The notes under the pieces are model-generated. The model had not been told where the DNA came from. It saw only the letters and a program-made list of their open reading frames with translations, and did not search any database. Position numbers and translations under genes: made by a program. This document shows, piece by piece, positions 26,215-34,407 of a stretch of 64,000 nt of DNA; the first letter of the stretch is position 1, and every line of letters begins with the position of its first letter. The stretch comes from JAYRSJ01 sp041920215. GTDB lineage: Bacteria; Pseudomonadota; Gammaproteobacteria; Burkholderiales; Burkholderiaceae_C. The DNA lies in assembly GCA_041920215.1 (NCBI GenBank), contig JAYRSJ010000021.1:1-64000 (forward strand), read 5' to 3'.

Positions 26215-27264
26215 TCACTGCGCCGGGTCGCGCAGCTCCCAGCGTATCTGGTCGATCTCGGCCAGCAGCGCGGGCGCCAGCGGCGTGCCCCAGGCGGCGA
26301 TGTTCTCGTCCAGCTGGGCTGCGCTGGTGACGCCGATGATGGTGCTGGCGCTCTGCCAGCGGCTGTAGCACCAGGCCAGGGCCAGGCGGGCCGGGCTCAG
26401 GCCATGGTCGCGGGCCAGCTGGTTGTAGCGCCGCGCCGCGGCCAGGCTCTCGGGCCGGGCCCAGCGCTGCTTCTTCATGCTGTCGAAGATCGCCAGCCGC
26501 CCCGGCCGGGCCGGATCGTCCAGGCCCAGCGCGTCGTACTTGCCGCTGAGCGCGCCGAAGGCCAGCGGCGAATAGGCCAGCAGGCTGACCTGGTGGCGGT
26601 GCAGGGCCTCGTCCAGGCCCATCTCCAGCGTGCGGTTCAGCAGCGAATAGGGGTTCTGTACCGAGACGATGCGCGGCAGGCCGGCGCGCTCGGCCTGGTG
26701 GACGAACTCGCAGACGCCGTAGGCGCTCTCGTTGGACAGGCCCACCTGGCGCACCTTGCCGGCGCGCACCAGGCGGTCCAGGCCCTCCAGCTGCTCGGCG
26801 ATCGGCGTCGCGGGCAGGTCCTTGGCGGGCTCGTAGAACAGGCCGCCGAACATCGGCACATGGCGGGCCGGCCAGTGGATCTGGTAGAGGTCGATGGTCT
26901 CGATCTGCAGGCGCTTCAGGCTGTCCTCGCAGGCCCGCACGATGTCGGCGGCGCTGAGGTCGCGGCGTATCCACTCATAGCCGCGCGAGGGCCCGCTGAC
27001 CTTGCTGGCGATCACCAGCTGCTGGCGCAGGCCCGGCCGGGCGGCCAGCCAGCGGCCGATGATGCGCTCGGTATCGGCAAAGCTGTCGGCGCGCGCCGGC
27101 ACCGGATACATCTCGGCGGTGTCCAGGAAATTGATGCCCTGGGCCACCGCGCGGTCCAGCAGGGCCTGGCTGCCGGCCTCGTCCACCTGTTCGCCAAAGG
27201 TCATCGTGCCCAGGCAGATGCGGCTGACCGACAGGTCCGACTGCCCCAGACGGCTTGTTTCCAT
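26215..27264 (-). CDS. Aldo/keto reductase, Tas-like
   Basis: The 349-residue NADPH-dependent reductase of the AKR superfamily is close in form to E. coli Tas. It starts RLGQSDLSVSRICLGTMTFG. The catalytic tetrad is recognisable as DTAEMYP (Asp and Tyr), IASKV (Lys) and YQIHWPAR (His). A C-terminal GVTSAAQLDENIAA binds the cofactor phosphate. Its physiological substrate is not evident. A GAGGAG lies before ATG 27264. It is divergent from the DUF2975 gene across an AT-rich gap. Confidence 0.9.
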   Translation of the reverse strand: METSRLGQSDLSVSRICLGTMTFGEQVDEAGSQALLDRAVAQGINFLDTAEMYPVPARADSFADTERIIGRWLAARPGLRQQLVIASKVSGPSRGYEWIRRDLSAADIVRACEDSLKRLQIETIDLYQIHWPARHVPMFGGLFYEPAKDLPATPIAEQLEGLDRLVRAGKVRQVGLSNESAYGVCEFVHQAERAGLPRIVSVQNPYSLLNRTLEMGLDEALHRHQVSLLAYSPLAFGALSGKYDALGLDDPARPGRLAIFDSMKKQRWARPESLAAARRYNQLARDHGLSPARLALAWCYSRWQSASTIIGVTSAAQLDENIAAWGTPLAPALLAEIDQIRWELRDPAQ

Positions 27265-27354
27265 CGCTCTTACTCCTCAGGTCTTGCAAGCGGACGCGCA
27301 GTGTGCACCAGCGCGGCCGGGCCTGCTGGCGAGCTGCTGAATTTTCTAATCCAC

Positions 27355-27385
27355 GAAAATTTCTTATTGTTTTACGATAATTTTC
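27355..27385. promoter_or_regulatory. AT-rich dyad, likely operator/promoter of the DUF2975-HTH pair
   Basis: GAAAATT (27355-27361) and AATTTTC (27379-27385) flank an inner near-palindrome TTATTGT-TTT-ACGATAA (27364-27380, six of seven positions matching). It is the most AT-rich spot in the window and lies about 25 bases before the DUF2975 start. The HTH protein two genes down is a plausible binder. This is inferred from position and symmetry only. Confidence 0.55.
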
Positions 27386-27409
27386 ACGCCATACTGCGCC
27401 GCCAAGCCT

Positions 27410-27976
27410 ATGACGACAAGCACCAGCCCCATGCCCCCCTTCCCCGGCCTGCAGCGCATCCGGACCCTGTCGCGCTGGGTGCGCGGCCTGTGCCTGCTGG
27501 GCGGCCTGATCAGCCTCGCGCTGCCCCTGCTGCTGTGGAGCCAGCCCGACTGGCTGGCCGGCGTGGCGCGCCAGAGCTGGGCCACCGGCGCGCATCCGCT
27601 GCAGCTGGACGGGGCGGCGCGCAGCGCCGGCCTGCTGGCCTGCCTGCTGCCGGCCGGGCTGCTGGCGGCGGTGCTGTACCAGGTCTGGGCCTTGTTCGGC
27701 CGCTATGCGCGCGGCGAGGTCTGGAGCCTGGCCTGCGCCCTGCATCTGCGCCGCGCCGCGCTGGGCCTGCTGGCGCTGGCGCCGGCCCTGCCGCTGGCGC
27801 AAACCCTGTCGGTGCTGGCCCTGACCCTGGGCAATCCCAAGGGCCAGAAGCTGCTCAGCGTGGGTTTCACCATGGACCATTACCTGACCCTGCTGTTCGG
27901 CCTGGTGCTGCTGGCGATCGCCCAGGTGATGCGCGAGGCGGTGCGCATGGCCGAAGAGAACGCCGAGTTCATCTGA
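27410..27976 (+). CDS. DUF2975 membrane protein
   Basis: This 188-residue inner-membrane protein has about four hydrophobic segments (about 25-45, 80-105, 120-140 and 160-178). The layout and the segment RYARGEVWSLACALHLRRAALGLL are typical of DUF2975 proteins, which are commonly encoded just before a small YozG-type HTH gene, as here. A regulatory membrane role is suspected for the family but not shown. Its stop shares one base with the HTH start. Confidence 0.8.
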   Translation: MTTSTSPMPPFPGLQRIRTLSRWVRGLCLLGGLISLALPLLLWSQPDWLAGVARQSWATGAHPLQLDGAARSAGLLACLLPAGLLAAVLYQVWALFGRYARGEVWSLACALHLRRAALGLLALAPALPLAQTLSVLALTLGNPKGQKLLSVGFTMDHYLTLLFGLVLLAIAQVMREAVRMAEENAEFI

Positions 27977-28203
27977 TGCCGATACAGGTGACCCTGGACC
28001 TGATGCTGGCGCGGCGCAAGATGCGCTCGCGCGAGCTGGCCGAGGCGGTGGGCATCACCGAGGCCAATCTGTCGCTGCTGAAGTCGGGCAAGGTGCGCGG
28101 TGTGCGCTTCGACACCCTGGCCCGCATCTGCGCGGTGCTGGACTGCCAGCCGGGCGATCTGCTGTGCTACGAGGCCGGGCCGGAAGCGCCGCTCGAGCCA
28201 TGA
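27976..28203 (+). CDS. Small XRE/Cro-family HTH regulator (YozG-like)
   Basis: This 75-residue protein is essentially one helix-turn-helix domain: MRSRELAEAVGITEANLSLLKSGKVRGVRFDTLARICAVLDCQPGDLL in outline, ending with the LDCQPGDLL typical of YozG-like regulators paired with DUF2975 proteins. It probably represses its own operon through the dyad at 27355-27385. It overlaps both neighbours by one and four bases. Confidence 0.88.
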   Translation: MPIQVTLDLMLARRKMRSRELAEAVGITEANLSLLKSGKVRGVRFDTLARICAVLDCQPGDLLCYEAGPEAPLEP

Positions 28204-28823
28204 GCCGGCGCTGGCTGCCCCTGCTGCTGGTGCTGCTGGGCCATGCGCTGCTGGGCCTGGCCCTGCTGCGGCAGCAGCAGCAGCAACAGACCCGGCCGCA
28301 AGCCGCGCCCGTGCAGCCGCGCCTGCTGCTGAGCGTGCGCCTGCTGGGCGGCGCGGCGGCCGACCCGGCGGCGCCGGCCCGCCCGGCCACGCCCGCTCGC
28401 AGCGCCCGTAGCGCCCGACTGGCGCCGGCGCCACCAGCGCAGCGCAGCCCGGCGCCGCCGCCCGTCGCCCCCCTCGCGGCCGAGGCCGCGGCCCCGCTGA
28501 GGGCGGCCGCATCGGCGCCTGTATCGGCATCTGTATCAGCATCTGCAGCGGCAGTGGCCGCCAGGCCGGGCGAGTCGCTGCTGGACAGCGCCGCCACCCG
28601 CCAGGTGCTGCGCGAGGCGGCCCGCGGCCCGCTGCTGGCCGAGCGGCTGGCACAGTCCAGCGGCATGGCCGCGCCGCTGACGCCCGAGCAGAAGCTGGGC
28701 CAGCAGATCGCACGCAGCGCCGATGGCGACTGCCTGAAGGGCGAGTTCGCCGGCGCCGGCATGGGCCTGCTCAGCGCGCCCTTCTGGCTGCTGGCCGAGG
28801 CGCGTGGAAAATGCCGGCGCTAG
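28200..28823 (+). CDS. Hypothetical membrane-anchored Ala/Pro-rich protein
   Basis: I do not recognise this 207-residue protein. It starts with one transmembrane helix (about residues 5-22), followed by a Gln run and a long Ala/Pro-rich linker to about residue 120. A small C-terminal domain has two Cys (GDCLKGEFAGAGMG and GKCRR) that could form a disulfide. The topology (anchor, Pro-rich spacer, small periplasmic domain) recalls TonB-like or cell-envelope proteins. It overlaps the HTH gene by four bases. Confidence 0.6.
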   Translation: MSRRWLPLLLVLLGHALLGLALLRQQQQQQTRPQAAPVQPRLLLSVRLLGGAAADPAAPARPATPARSARSARLAPAPPAQRSPAPPPVAPLAAEAAAPLRAAASAPVSASVSASAAAVAARPGESLLDSAATRQVLREAARGPLLAERLAQSSGMAAPLTPEQKLGQQIARSADGDCLKGEFAGAGMGLLSAPFWLLAEARGKCRR

Positions 28824-28868
28824 CGGCGCCCGCGATCGCGACAACGGAGAAACAAGAAAGATGCCCCG

Positions 28869-29681
28869 ATGACGACAAGCAAGACGAGAAGCCCCCTGCC
28901 CGCCTGCCTGGCCCTGGCCTTGCTGAGCGGCCCGGCGCTCGCCCAGAGCCCCGCCGCAGCCGCGGCGGACGGCGCCGCAGCCGCCCAGCTCCAGCCGGTG
29001 GAGGTGGCCATGGTGCGCGATCCGGCCAGCATGCCCTATGCCCGCATGAACCAGGTGCTGCTGGCGCTGCAGCGCCATGGCGAGGGCCTGTTCAAGCTCG
29101 ATTTCCAGCTGCTGCCGCGCAAGCCCGAGCAGCCGCTGCCGCCGCGGCCCAAGCTGGCCCTGGCCCTGGAGGATCGCGACATCCCCATCGCGCTGGATGC
29201 CGAGAACCGCTTTGCCCTGCCCGCCGTGCCCGAGGCGCAGGCCGGCAATGCCGAGCTGATCAGCAATCTGCCCAAAGGCACGGCCCGCTTCTCGGGCCGC
29301 TTCGAGCTGGTGCGGCCGGCCGATCAGCTGGACATGGCCCTGGTACGCCGCACCGTCAAGGTGGCGCGCACCCTGCGCAGCGAGGTGCTGCCCTGGTACC
29401 TGCGCTGGCTGGTGCCCCAGGTGGAGGGGGTGAAGGTTTGCAGCCCCAAGCCGGGCTGGGAGCTGGAGTGGCGCGACGACCAGGGCCAGCTGCTGGGACT
29501 GCCGCTGGCGGCCGAGCCCCCCGCCCAGCGGCCCAACAAGGCCGCCAAGACGGACGAGGCCGCCACCCTGCCCTTCTGCACCCTGCTGAACGGCCAGGAA
29601 CCCTGGCCCGACCGCGCCCGGCTGCTGGTGCCGGCCGGCAGCGCGGCCACACTGAAGCTCAGCGGCTCAGGCGCGAGCTGA
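28869..29681 (+). CDS. Hypothetical secreted protein
   Basis: The 270-residue protein has a clear signal peptide (about residues 1-26, ending ALAQS). It is probably periplasmic. The mature part contains VAMVRDPASMPYARMNQ near the start, a middle beta-rich region with DRDIPIALDAENRFALP, and two distant Cys (KVCSPKPGW and LPFCTLL). No family is recognised. Its 3' end overlaps the convergent acyl-CoA synthetase gene by 15 bases. Confidence 0.6.
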   Translation: MTTSKTRSPLPACLALALLSGPALAQSPAAAAADGAAAAQLQPVEVAMVRDPASMPYARMNQVLLALQRHGEGLFKLDFQLLPRKPEQPLPPRPKLALALEDRDIPIALDAENRFALPAVPEAQAGNAELISNLPKGTARFSGRFELVRPADQLDMALVRRTVKVARTLRSEVLPWYLRWLVPQVEGVKVCSPKPGWELEWRDDQGQLLGLPLAAEPPAQRPNKAAKTDEAATLPFCTLLNGQEPWPDRARLLVPAGSAATLKLSGSGAS

Positions 29682-31442
29682 GGGCTGGGCGGCCCGGGCT
29701 TGTTGGGCCCGCGCCTCCTCCTGCAGGCGCAGCACCCGGCGCTGCACCTTGCCGGTGGTGGTCATCGGCAGGGCGTCGATGAATTCGATCTCCTTCGGAT
29801 ACTCGTAAGGCGCCAGCCGGCCGCGCACATGGGCCTGCAGCTCGCCGATCAGATCGGCCCCGGGCACGAAGCCGGCCGCCAGCACCACATAGGCCTTGAC
29901 CAGGGCGCCACGCTCGGCATCGGGCTTGGGCACGACGGCCGCATTGGCCACCGCCGGGTGCTTGACCAGGCAGTTCTCGATCTCGCCCGGGCCGATGCGG
30001 TAGCCGGCGGCCTTGAACATATCGTCGGCCCGGCCCTGGTACCAGAGATAGCCCTCGGCGTCCTGCAGCGCCATATCGCCGGTGCGGCACCAGCTGTCGT
30101 CCGGATCGCCGCTGAACTTGGCACGGGTGGCCGGCTCATTGTTCCAGTAGCCGAGGAAGAAGACCGGATCGGGCTGGCCATGGAGGTCGCGGCGGTGCAC
30201 CGCCACCTCGCCGGCCACGCCCGGGGGACAGGTCTTGCCCTGCTCGTCGATCACCGCCACCCGGTGGCCGGGGTAGGCGCGGCCCATGCTGCCGGCGCGG
30301 GCCGGCCACAGCCGGTGGCAGTTGCCCACCACATAGTTGATCTCGGTCTGGCCGAACATCTCGTTGACGGTGACGCCCAGCTGCTGCTGGCAGTAGGCGA
30401 AGACCGCATCGCCGACCGCCTCACCGGCGCTCATGATGGCCTGCAGCCGCAGCGCCGGATACTGCTGGCGTGGCCGCGGCACCGCCTTCATCATCGCCTT
30501 CAGCGCGGTGGGGAAGAGGAAGGTGTGAGTCACGCCATGGGCCGCCATCAGGGCCAGCGCGGTATCGGGCGCGAAGCGGCCCTGGTAGGCGACGATGGGC
30601 CGGCCGAAGTAGAGCGTGGGCAGCAGCGCGTCCATCAGCCCGCCGGTCCAGGCCCAGTCGGCCGGCGACCAGAACACCGCCCGCGTGCCCTGCTCCGGCG
30701 CCGTCGGATCGAAGCCGAACCAGTTCTGGCTGGCCACGAAGCCGCTCAGATTGCCGATCAGCGCGCGGTTGGGGATCAGCGCCCCCTTGGGCGGGCCGGT
30801 GGTGCCGCTGGTGTAGATCAGCACCGCCGCCGCCTCGGCATAGGCGGCCGCGGCGTCAAAGCGCGCGTCCTCGGCCTGCAGCGCGGCCATCCAGCCCATC
30901 TCGCTGCGGTGATCGTCATGGTGCTCGTCAGCCTGGGGCTGGCAGTCACCGACAACGATCAGCCGGCGTAGCTGCGGGCAGCGCGGACGCACCGCGCGCA
31001 AGGCCTCCAGCGCCTGGCATTCCACCAGGGCCAGCACCGCGCCACTGTCCTGCAGCCGGTACTCCAGCGCCTCGGGGCCGAACAGCAGGGACAGCGGCAT
31101 CGCCACCGCCCCCAGCTGGTTGATCGCGATATGGGCCACCGCCGTCTCGAAGCGCTGCGGCAGCACGATCGCCACCCTATCGCCGCGCTGCACGCCCTGG
31201 CGGCGCAGCGCGTTGGAGAGCCGGTTGGCGGCCCGCTGCAGCTGGCCATAGCTGTACTGGGCGCGGCAGCCGGCCTCGCTCTCGAACAGGATGGCCGGCG
31301 CCTCGGGCGTCTCCCGCGCCCAGCGGCCGCAGCAGGCCTCGGCCAGGCCGAAATCGGCCGGCACCTGCCAGCGGAACTGGCGGTAGAGGGCCGCATAGGC
31401 ATCCGCCTCCAGGACCGTTTTTTTGCTCTTTGTTCTTGTCAT
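29667..31442 (-). CDS. AMP-forming acyl-CoA synthetase
   Basis: This 591-residue member of the ANL superfamily activates a carboxylic acid with ATP and CoA. Core motifs are present: the P-loop YTSGTTGPPKGALIPN, MFGQTEINY (A5), the hinge WCRTGDMALQDAEGYLWYQGRADDMFKAAGYRIGP region (A7-A8), and the catalytic Lys in TTTGKVQRR (A10). The arrangement resembles medium-chain or short-chain acyl-CoA (benzoate-like) synthetases; the substrate is not decided. TAGGCT is 7 bases before ATG 31442. Confidence 0.9.
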   Translation of the reverse strand: MTRTKSKKTVLEADAYAALYRQFRWQVPADFGLAEACCGRWARETPEAPAILFESEAGCRAQYSYGQLQRAANRLSNALRRQGVQRGDRVAIVLPQRFETAVAHIAINQLGAVAMPLSLLFGPEALEYRLQDSGAVLALVECQALEALRAVRPRCPQLRRLIVVGDCQPQADEHHDDHRSEMGWMAALQAEDARFDAAAAYAEAAAVLIYTSGTTGPPKGALIPNRALIGNLSGFVASQNWFGFDPTAPEQGTRAVFWSPADWAWTGGLMDALLPTLYFGRPIVAYQGRFAPDTALALMAAHGVTHTFLFPTALKAMMKAVPRPRQQYPALRLQAIMSAGEAVGDAVFAYCQQQLGVTVNEMFGQTEINYVVGNCHRLWPARAGSMGRAYPGHRVAVIDEQGKTCPPGVAGEVAVHRRDLHGQPDPVFFLGYWNNEPATRAKFSGDPDDSWCRTGDMALQDAEGYLWYQGRADDMFKAAGYRIGPGEIENCLVKHPAVANAAVVPKPDAERGALVKAYVVLAAGFVPGADLIGELQAHVRGRLAPYEYPKEIEFIDALPMTTTGKVQRRVLRLQEEARAQQARAAQPSARA

Positions 31443-31566
31443 CGCTTGGAGCCTACTCAAGGGGCAAGGAGCAGCGAGCGTAGTCAGCCGCCGCTGCGCG
31501 CCAGCCTATCGCTTTCCCGCAGCGGGCGCCAAGCGCGGGGCGAGACGCGCCCGCTAGACTGTGCCG

Positions 31567-31932
31567 ATGAACAGCCCCGATACCGTGCTCCAGATCTTCC
31601 ACAACCCGCGCTGCTCCAAATCGCGCGAGGCCCTGGCCCTGCTGCAGGCCCGCGGCCTGCAGCCCCAGCTGATCGACTATCTGAACCAGCCGCCCGATGT
31701 GGCCGCGCTGCGCCAGCTGCTGGGCCGGCTGGGCCTGCCGGCGCGCGCCCTGCTGCGCGATAGCGAGGCCGAGTACGAGGCGCTGGGCCTGGCCCGCACG
31801 ACGCTCGACGAGGCGGCGCTGCTGGCGGCCATCGCCGCCCACCCGCGCCTGCTGCAGCGCCCCATTGTCGTGCAGGGCCAGCGGGCCCTGATCGCGCGGC
31901 CGCCGGCGCTGCTGGAGGACTGGCTGCGCTGA
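31567..31932 (+). CDS. arsC: ArsC-family arsenate reductase-like protein
   Basis: This 121-residue thioredoxin-fold protein has the glutaredoxin-coupled ArsC signature HNPRCSKSREAL with catalytic Cys, and RPIVVQGQRALIARPP at the end, where the Arg triad is expected. It would reduce arsenate to arsenite with glutathione/glutaredoxin. No arsR or arsB lies nearby, so a general ArsC/YffB role is possible. TAGACT lies 6 bases before ATG 31567, preferred over GTG 31561. Confidence 0.85.
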   Translation: MNSPDTVLQIFHNPRCSKSREALALLQARGLQPQLIDYLNQPPDVAALRQLLGRLGLPARALLRDSEAEYEALGLARTTLDEAALLAAIAAHPRLLQRPIVVQGQRALIARPPALLEDWLR

Positions 31933-31982
31933 GCCCGGCCCGCGGCAGCACGGACCGAACGAATGGGGCCGCTGCACCGGCA

Positions 31983-32828
31983 TCAGTGACGATGCGCCAC
32001 GACGAGGCAACTGCCGCCAAAGTGCATGGCCCGGCCGCAGTCGATGCGGCGGATCTCGGACCGCAGCAGGCCGTCGAGCAGCGCGCGCAACAGGGGGCTG
32101 CCCCCCACCACGTGGTCGCGCCCGCCCCGTGCGGCGGAGCGGGGCGCCGAAGCACGGCCCAGGCGGTAGGGCAAGGCCCGCATCAGCGCGATGGGCAAGG
32201 GCAGGAAACGAAAGATGTAGGAGGAGAAGTCGAGCGCGAAGCCGCTGGCTTCGAGCAGCGCCTCGATGCTGCCAAGGCTGTAGCGCCGGAAATGGCCGGC
32301 GGCCACATCCTCCTGCGACCACAGCCAGCCGTAGGCGGGCACGGTCAGGTAGAGCCGCCCTCCCGGCTGCAGCAAGGCCCGGCATTGGCTGAGAAAGGCC
32401 CGGTCGTCCGCCACATGCTCAACGACGTCGAACAATCCGATGGCCGGCAAGGAGTTCAGCGCGAAGCCGGCGCTGTCGGTGCTGGCGCAGATCACCGCAT
32501 CCAGACCGCGCCGCCTGGCATTGGCCGCGCCACGCGGCCCCGGCTCCAGCAGGGCCACATCGCAGCCGGCCCGGCTCAGCCCCAGTGCGACAAAACCGTT
32601 GCCGCCCCCGATATCGACGATGGTGCCGGGCGCTGGCGGTGGATAGGCCTGCACGGCATGGACGATGCAGTCATTGCGATGGCGAAACCAGAACGAGGCC
32701 TCCTCCAGCGCAAAGCAGGCCTCATGGCCATCGTCCGGATAGGACACGCGCTGCCCTTGCGCAACGCTGTACCAGATGCCGTCCTCGGCTTGTTCAAGCC
32801 CCTCGGTGATCGCCCGGATATCCACCAT
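31983..32828 (-). CDS. Class I SAM-dependent methyltransferase
   Basis: The 281-residue protein has a Rossmann methyltransferase core: TIVDIGGGNGFVALGL (motif I, SAM binding), ALLEPGPRG (acidic loop), LFDVVEHVADD (motif II), and LLQPGGRLYLTVPAYGWLWS. The N-terminal and C-terminal extensions are conserved in proteins often found with polysaccharide or lipid modification genes. The substrate is unknown. AAGGTG precedes ATG 32828. Confidence 0.82.
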   Translation of the reverse strand: MVDIRAITEGLEQAEDGIWYSVAQGQRVSYPDDGHEACFALEEASFWFRHRNDCIVHAVQAYPPPAPGTIVDIGGGNGFVALGLSRAGCDVALLEPGPRGAANARRRGLDAVICASTDSAGFALNSLPAIGLFDVVEHVADDRAFLSQCRALLQPGGRLYLTVPAYGWLWSQEDVAAGHFRRYSLGSIEALLEASGFALDFSSYIFRFLPLPIALMRALPYRLGRASAPRSAARGGRDHVVGGSPLLRALLDGLLRSEIRRIDCGRAMHFGGSCLVVAHRH

Positions 32829-32903
32829 GCGTCTGCACCTTCACCGCGACTGCCCAGTAGGCGATGGGCCGATGCTAGCGTACCGGCGTGACGAAGCCGC
32901 CGC

Positions 32904-33404
32904 CTAGGCTTGCGCGCCCAGGCGCTGCAGCGCCGTACCGCTCAGGCGGCAGATGCGCCAGTCGGGCAGCAGGCTCGCGCCCATGCGCTCGTAAAAGCGT
33001 ATGGCGCTTTCGTTCCAGTCCAGCACGCTCCACTCAAAGCGGCCGTAGTCGCGCTCCACCGCCAGCGCCGCCAGCCGGCTCAGCAGGGCCTGGCCCAGGC
33101 CGCTGCCGCGCTGGGCCGGCCGCACATAGAGGTCTTCCAGATAGAGGCCGGGTTTGCCCAGAAAGGTGCTGAAGTTGGTGAAGAACAGCGCATAGGCAAC
33201 CACATCGCCCGCCCCCTCGCCCACGGTCTCCCCCACCAGACACTCGACCACCGGGCGCGGACCGAACAGATGGGTGTGCAGCTGCTCGGGCCGCAGCTCC
33301 AGCAGATGGCTGAGCTGCTCGAACTCGGCCAGCTCGGCCACCAGCGCGACGATGGTCTCGACGTCCTGCGGCCGGGCCGCGCGAATCAGGTAGGGCTTTT
33401 GCAT
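32904..33404 (-). CDS. GNAT-family N-acetyltransferase
   Basis: The 166-residue protein is a single GNAT domain of the type related to spermidine/diamine acetyltransferases. It shows IRAARPQDVETIVALVAELAEFEQL, LYLEDLYVRPAQRGSGLGQALL (the acetyl-CoA loop RxxGxG) and WSVLDWNESAIRFYERMGA. The acceptor is unknown. CACAAT with a 6-base gap supports ATG 33404 over the alternative ATG at 33413. It is divergent from the alpha/beta hydrolase. Confidence 0.87.
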   Translation of the reverse strand: MQKPYLIRAARPQDVETIVALVAELAEFEQLSHLLELRPEQLHTHLFGPRPVVECLVGETVGEGAGDVVAYALFFTNFSTFLGKPGLYLEDLYVRPAQRGSGLGQALLSRLAALAVERDYGRFEWSVLDWNESAIRFYERMGASLLPDWRICRLSGTALQRLGAQA

Positions 33405-33490
33405 GGCCGGCATTGTGACCCAGCGATCCGGATGCCCGGCTGTCGCGCGGCCGACAACGCGGCGTTGTGCCCTGCCCTACAGTCGCAGCC

Positions 33491-34402
33491 ATGTCCGATG
33501 CCACCCCCTATCTGGTCCGGCGCGCCCATCGCAGCCGCTTCCTGACCCTGCGCGGTCTGCGCCACCATCTGCTGGAATGGGGCAGCCCCCAGCCCGGCCG
33601 GCCGCCGCTCGTGATGCTGCATGGCTGGATGGACGTGGGCGCCTCCTTCCAGTTCGTGGTCGACGCGATGCGCGCCGAGCGCCATGTGATCGCGATGGAC
33701 TGGCGCGGCTTCGGCCTCAGCGACAGCAGCGGCGCCGACAGCTACTGGTTCCCCGACTATCTCGGTGATCTCGACGCCCTGCTGGACGCGCTCAGCCCCG
33801 CTGCGCCGGTGGACCTGCTGGGCCACAGCATGGGCGGCAATGTGGTGATGGGCTATGCCGGCGTGCGCCCCGCGCGCCTACGCCGCCTGATCAATCTGGA
33901 GGGTTTCGGCCTGCCCGAGGCGCAAGCCGAGCAGGCGCCCGAGCGCCTGGCCGCCTGGCTGGACGAGCTCAAGCAGCCGCAGGCGCTCAAGCCCTATGAC
34001 AGCCTGGCGGCGGTGGCGCAGCGCCTGATCAAGACCAATCCGCGCCTGAGCCCCGACAAGGCCGCCTGGCTGGCGCCGCACTGGTCGCGCCAGACGGCCG
34101 AGGGGCAGTGGCAGATCCTCGGCGACCCGGCCCACAAGCGGAGCAACCCGGTGCTCTACCGCAAGGCCGAGCACCTGGCCTGCTGGGCGCGCATCGCCGC
34201 GCCGCTGCTGTGGGTAGAGGGCAGCGAAACCCGGCTCTCGCAGTGGTGGGGCGAGCGCTATCCGCGCGCCGACTTCGAGGCCCGGCTGGCCGTCGTGCCG
34301 CGCCTGCAGCGCCTGCGCCTGGAAGGCGCCGGCCATATGCTGCACCACGACCGGCCGGAGGCGCTGGCGGATGGCATCGAGGCCTTTCTCGACGCGGACT
34401 GA
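33491..34402 (+). CDS. Alpha/beta-fold hydrolase
   Basis: The 303-residue serine hydrolase shows the oxyanion loop LHGWMD, DWRGFGLSD, the nucleophile elbow GHSMGG (Ser about residue 118), and a C-terminal GAGHMLHHDRP with catalytic His. The lid region contains WLDELKQPQALKPYDS. It is probably cytoplasmic and acts on esters or epoxides; the substrate is unknown. TACAGT is 7 bases before ATG 33491. It converges with the DUF294 gene over 5 bases. Confidence 0.87.
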   Translation: MSDATPYLVRRAHRSRFLTLRGLRHHLLEWGSPQPGRPPLVMLHGWMDVGASFQFVVDAMRAERHVIAMDWRGFGLSDSSGADSYWFPDYLGDLDALLDALSPAAPVDLLGHSMGGNVVMGYAGVRPARLRRLINLEGFGLPEAQAEQAPERLAAWLDELKQPQALKPYDSLAAVAQRLIKTNPRLSPDKAAWLAPHWSRQTAEGQWQILGDPAHKRSNPVLYRKAEHLACWARIAAPLLWVEGSETRLSQWWGERYPRADFEARLAVVPRLQRLRLEGAGHMLHHDRPEALADGIEAFLDAD

Positions 34403-34407
34403 TAGCG

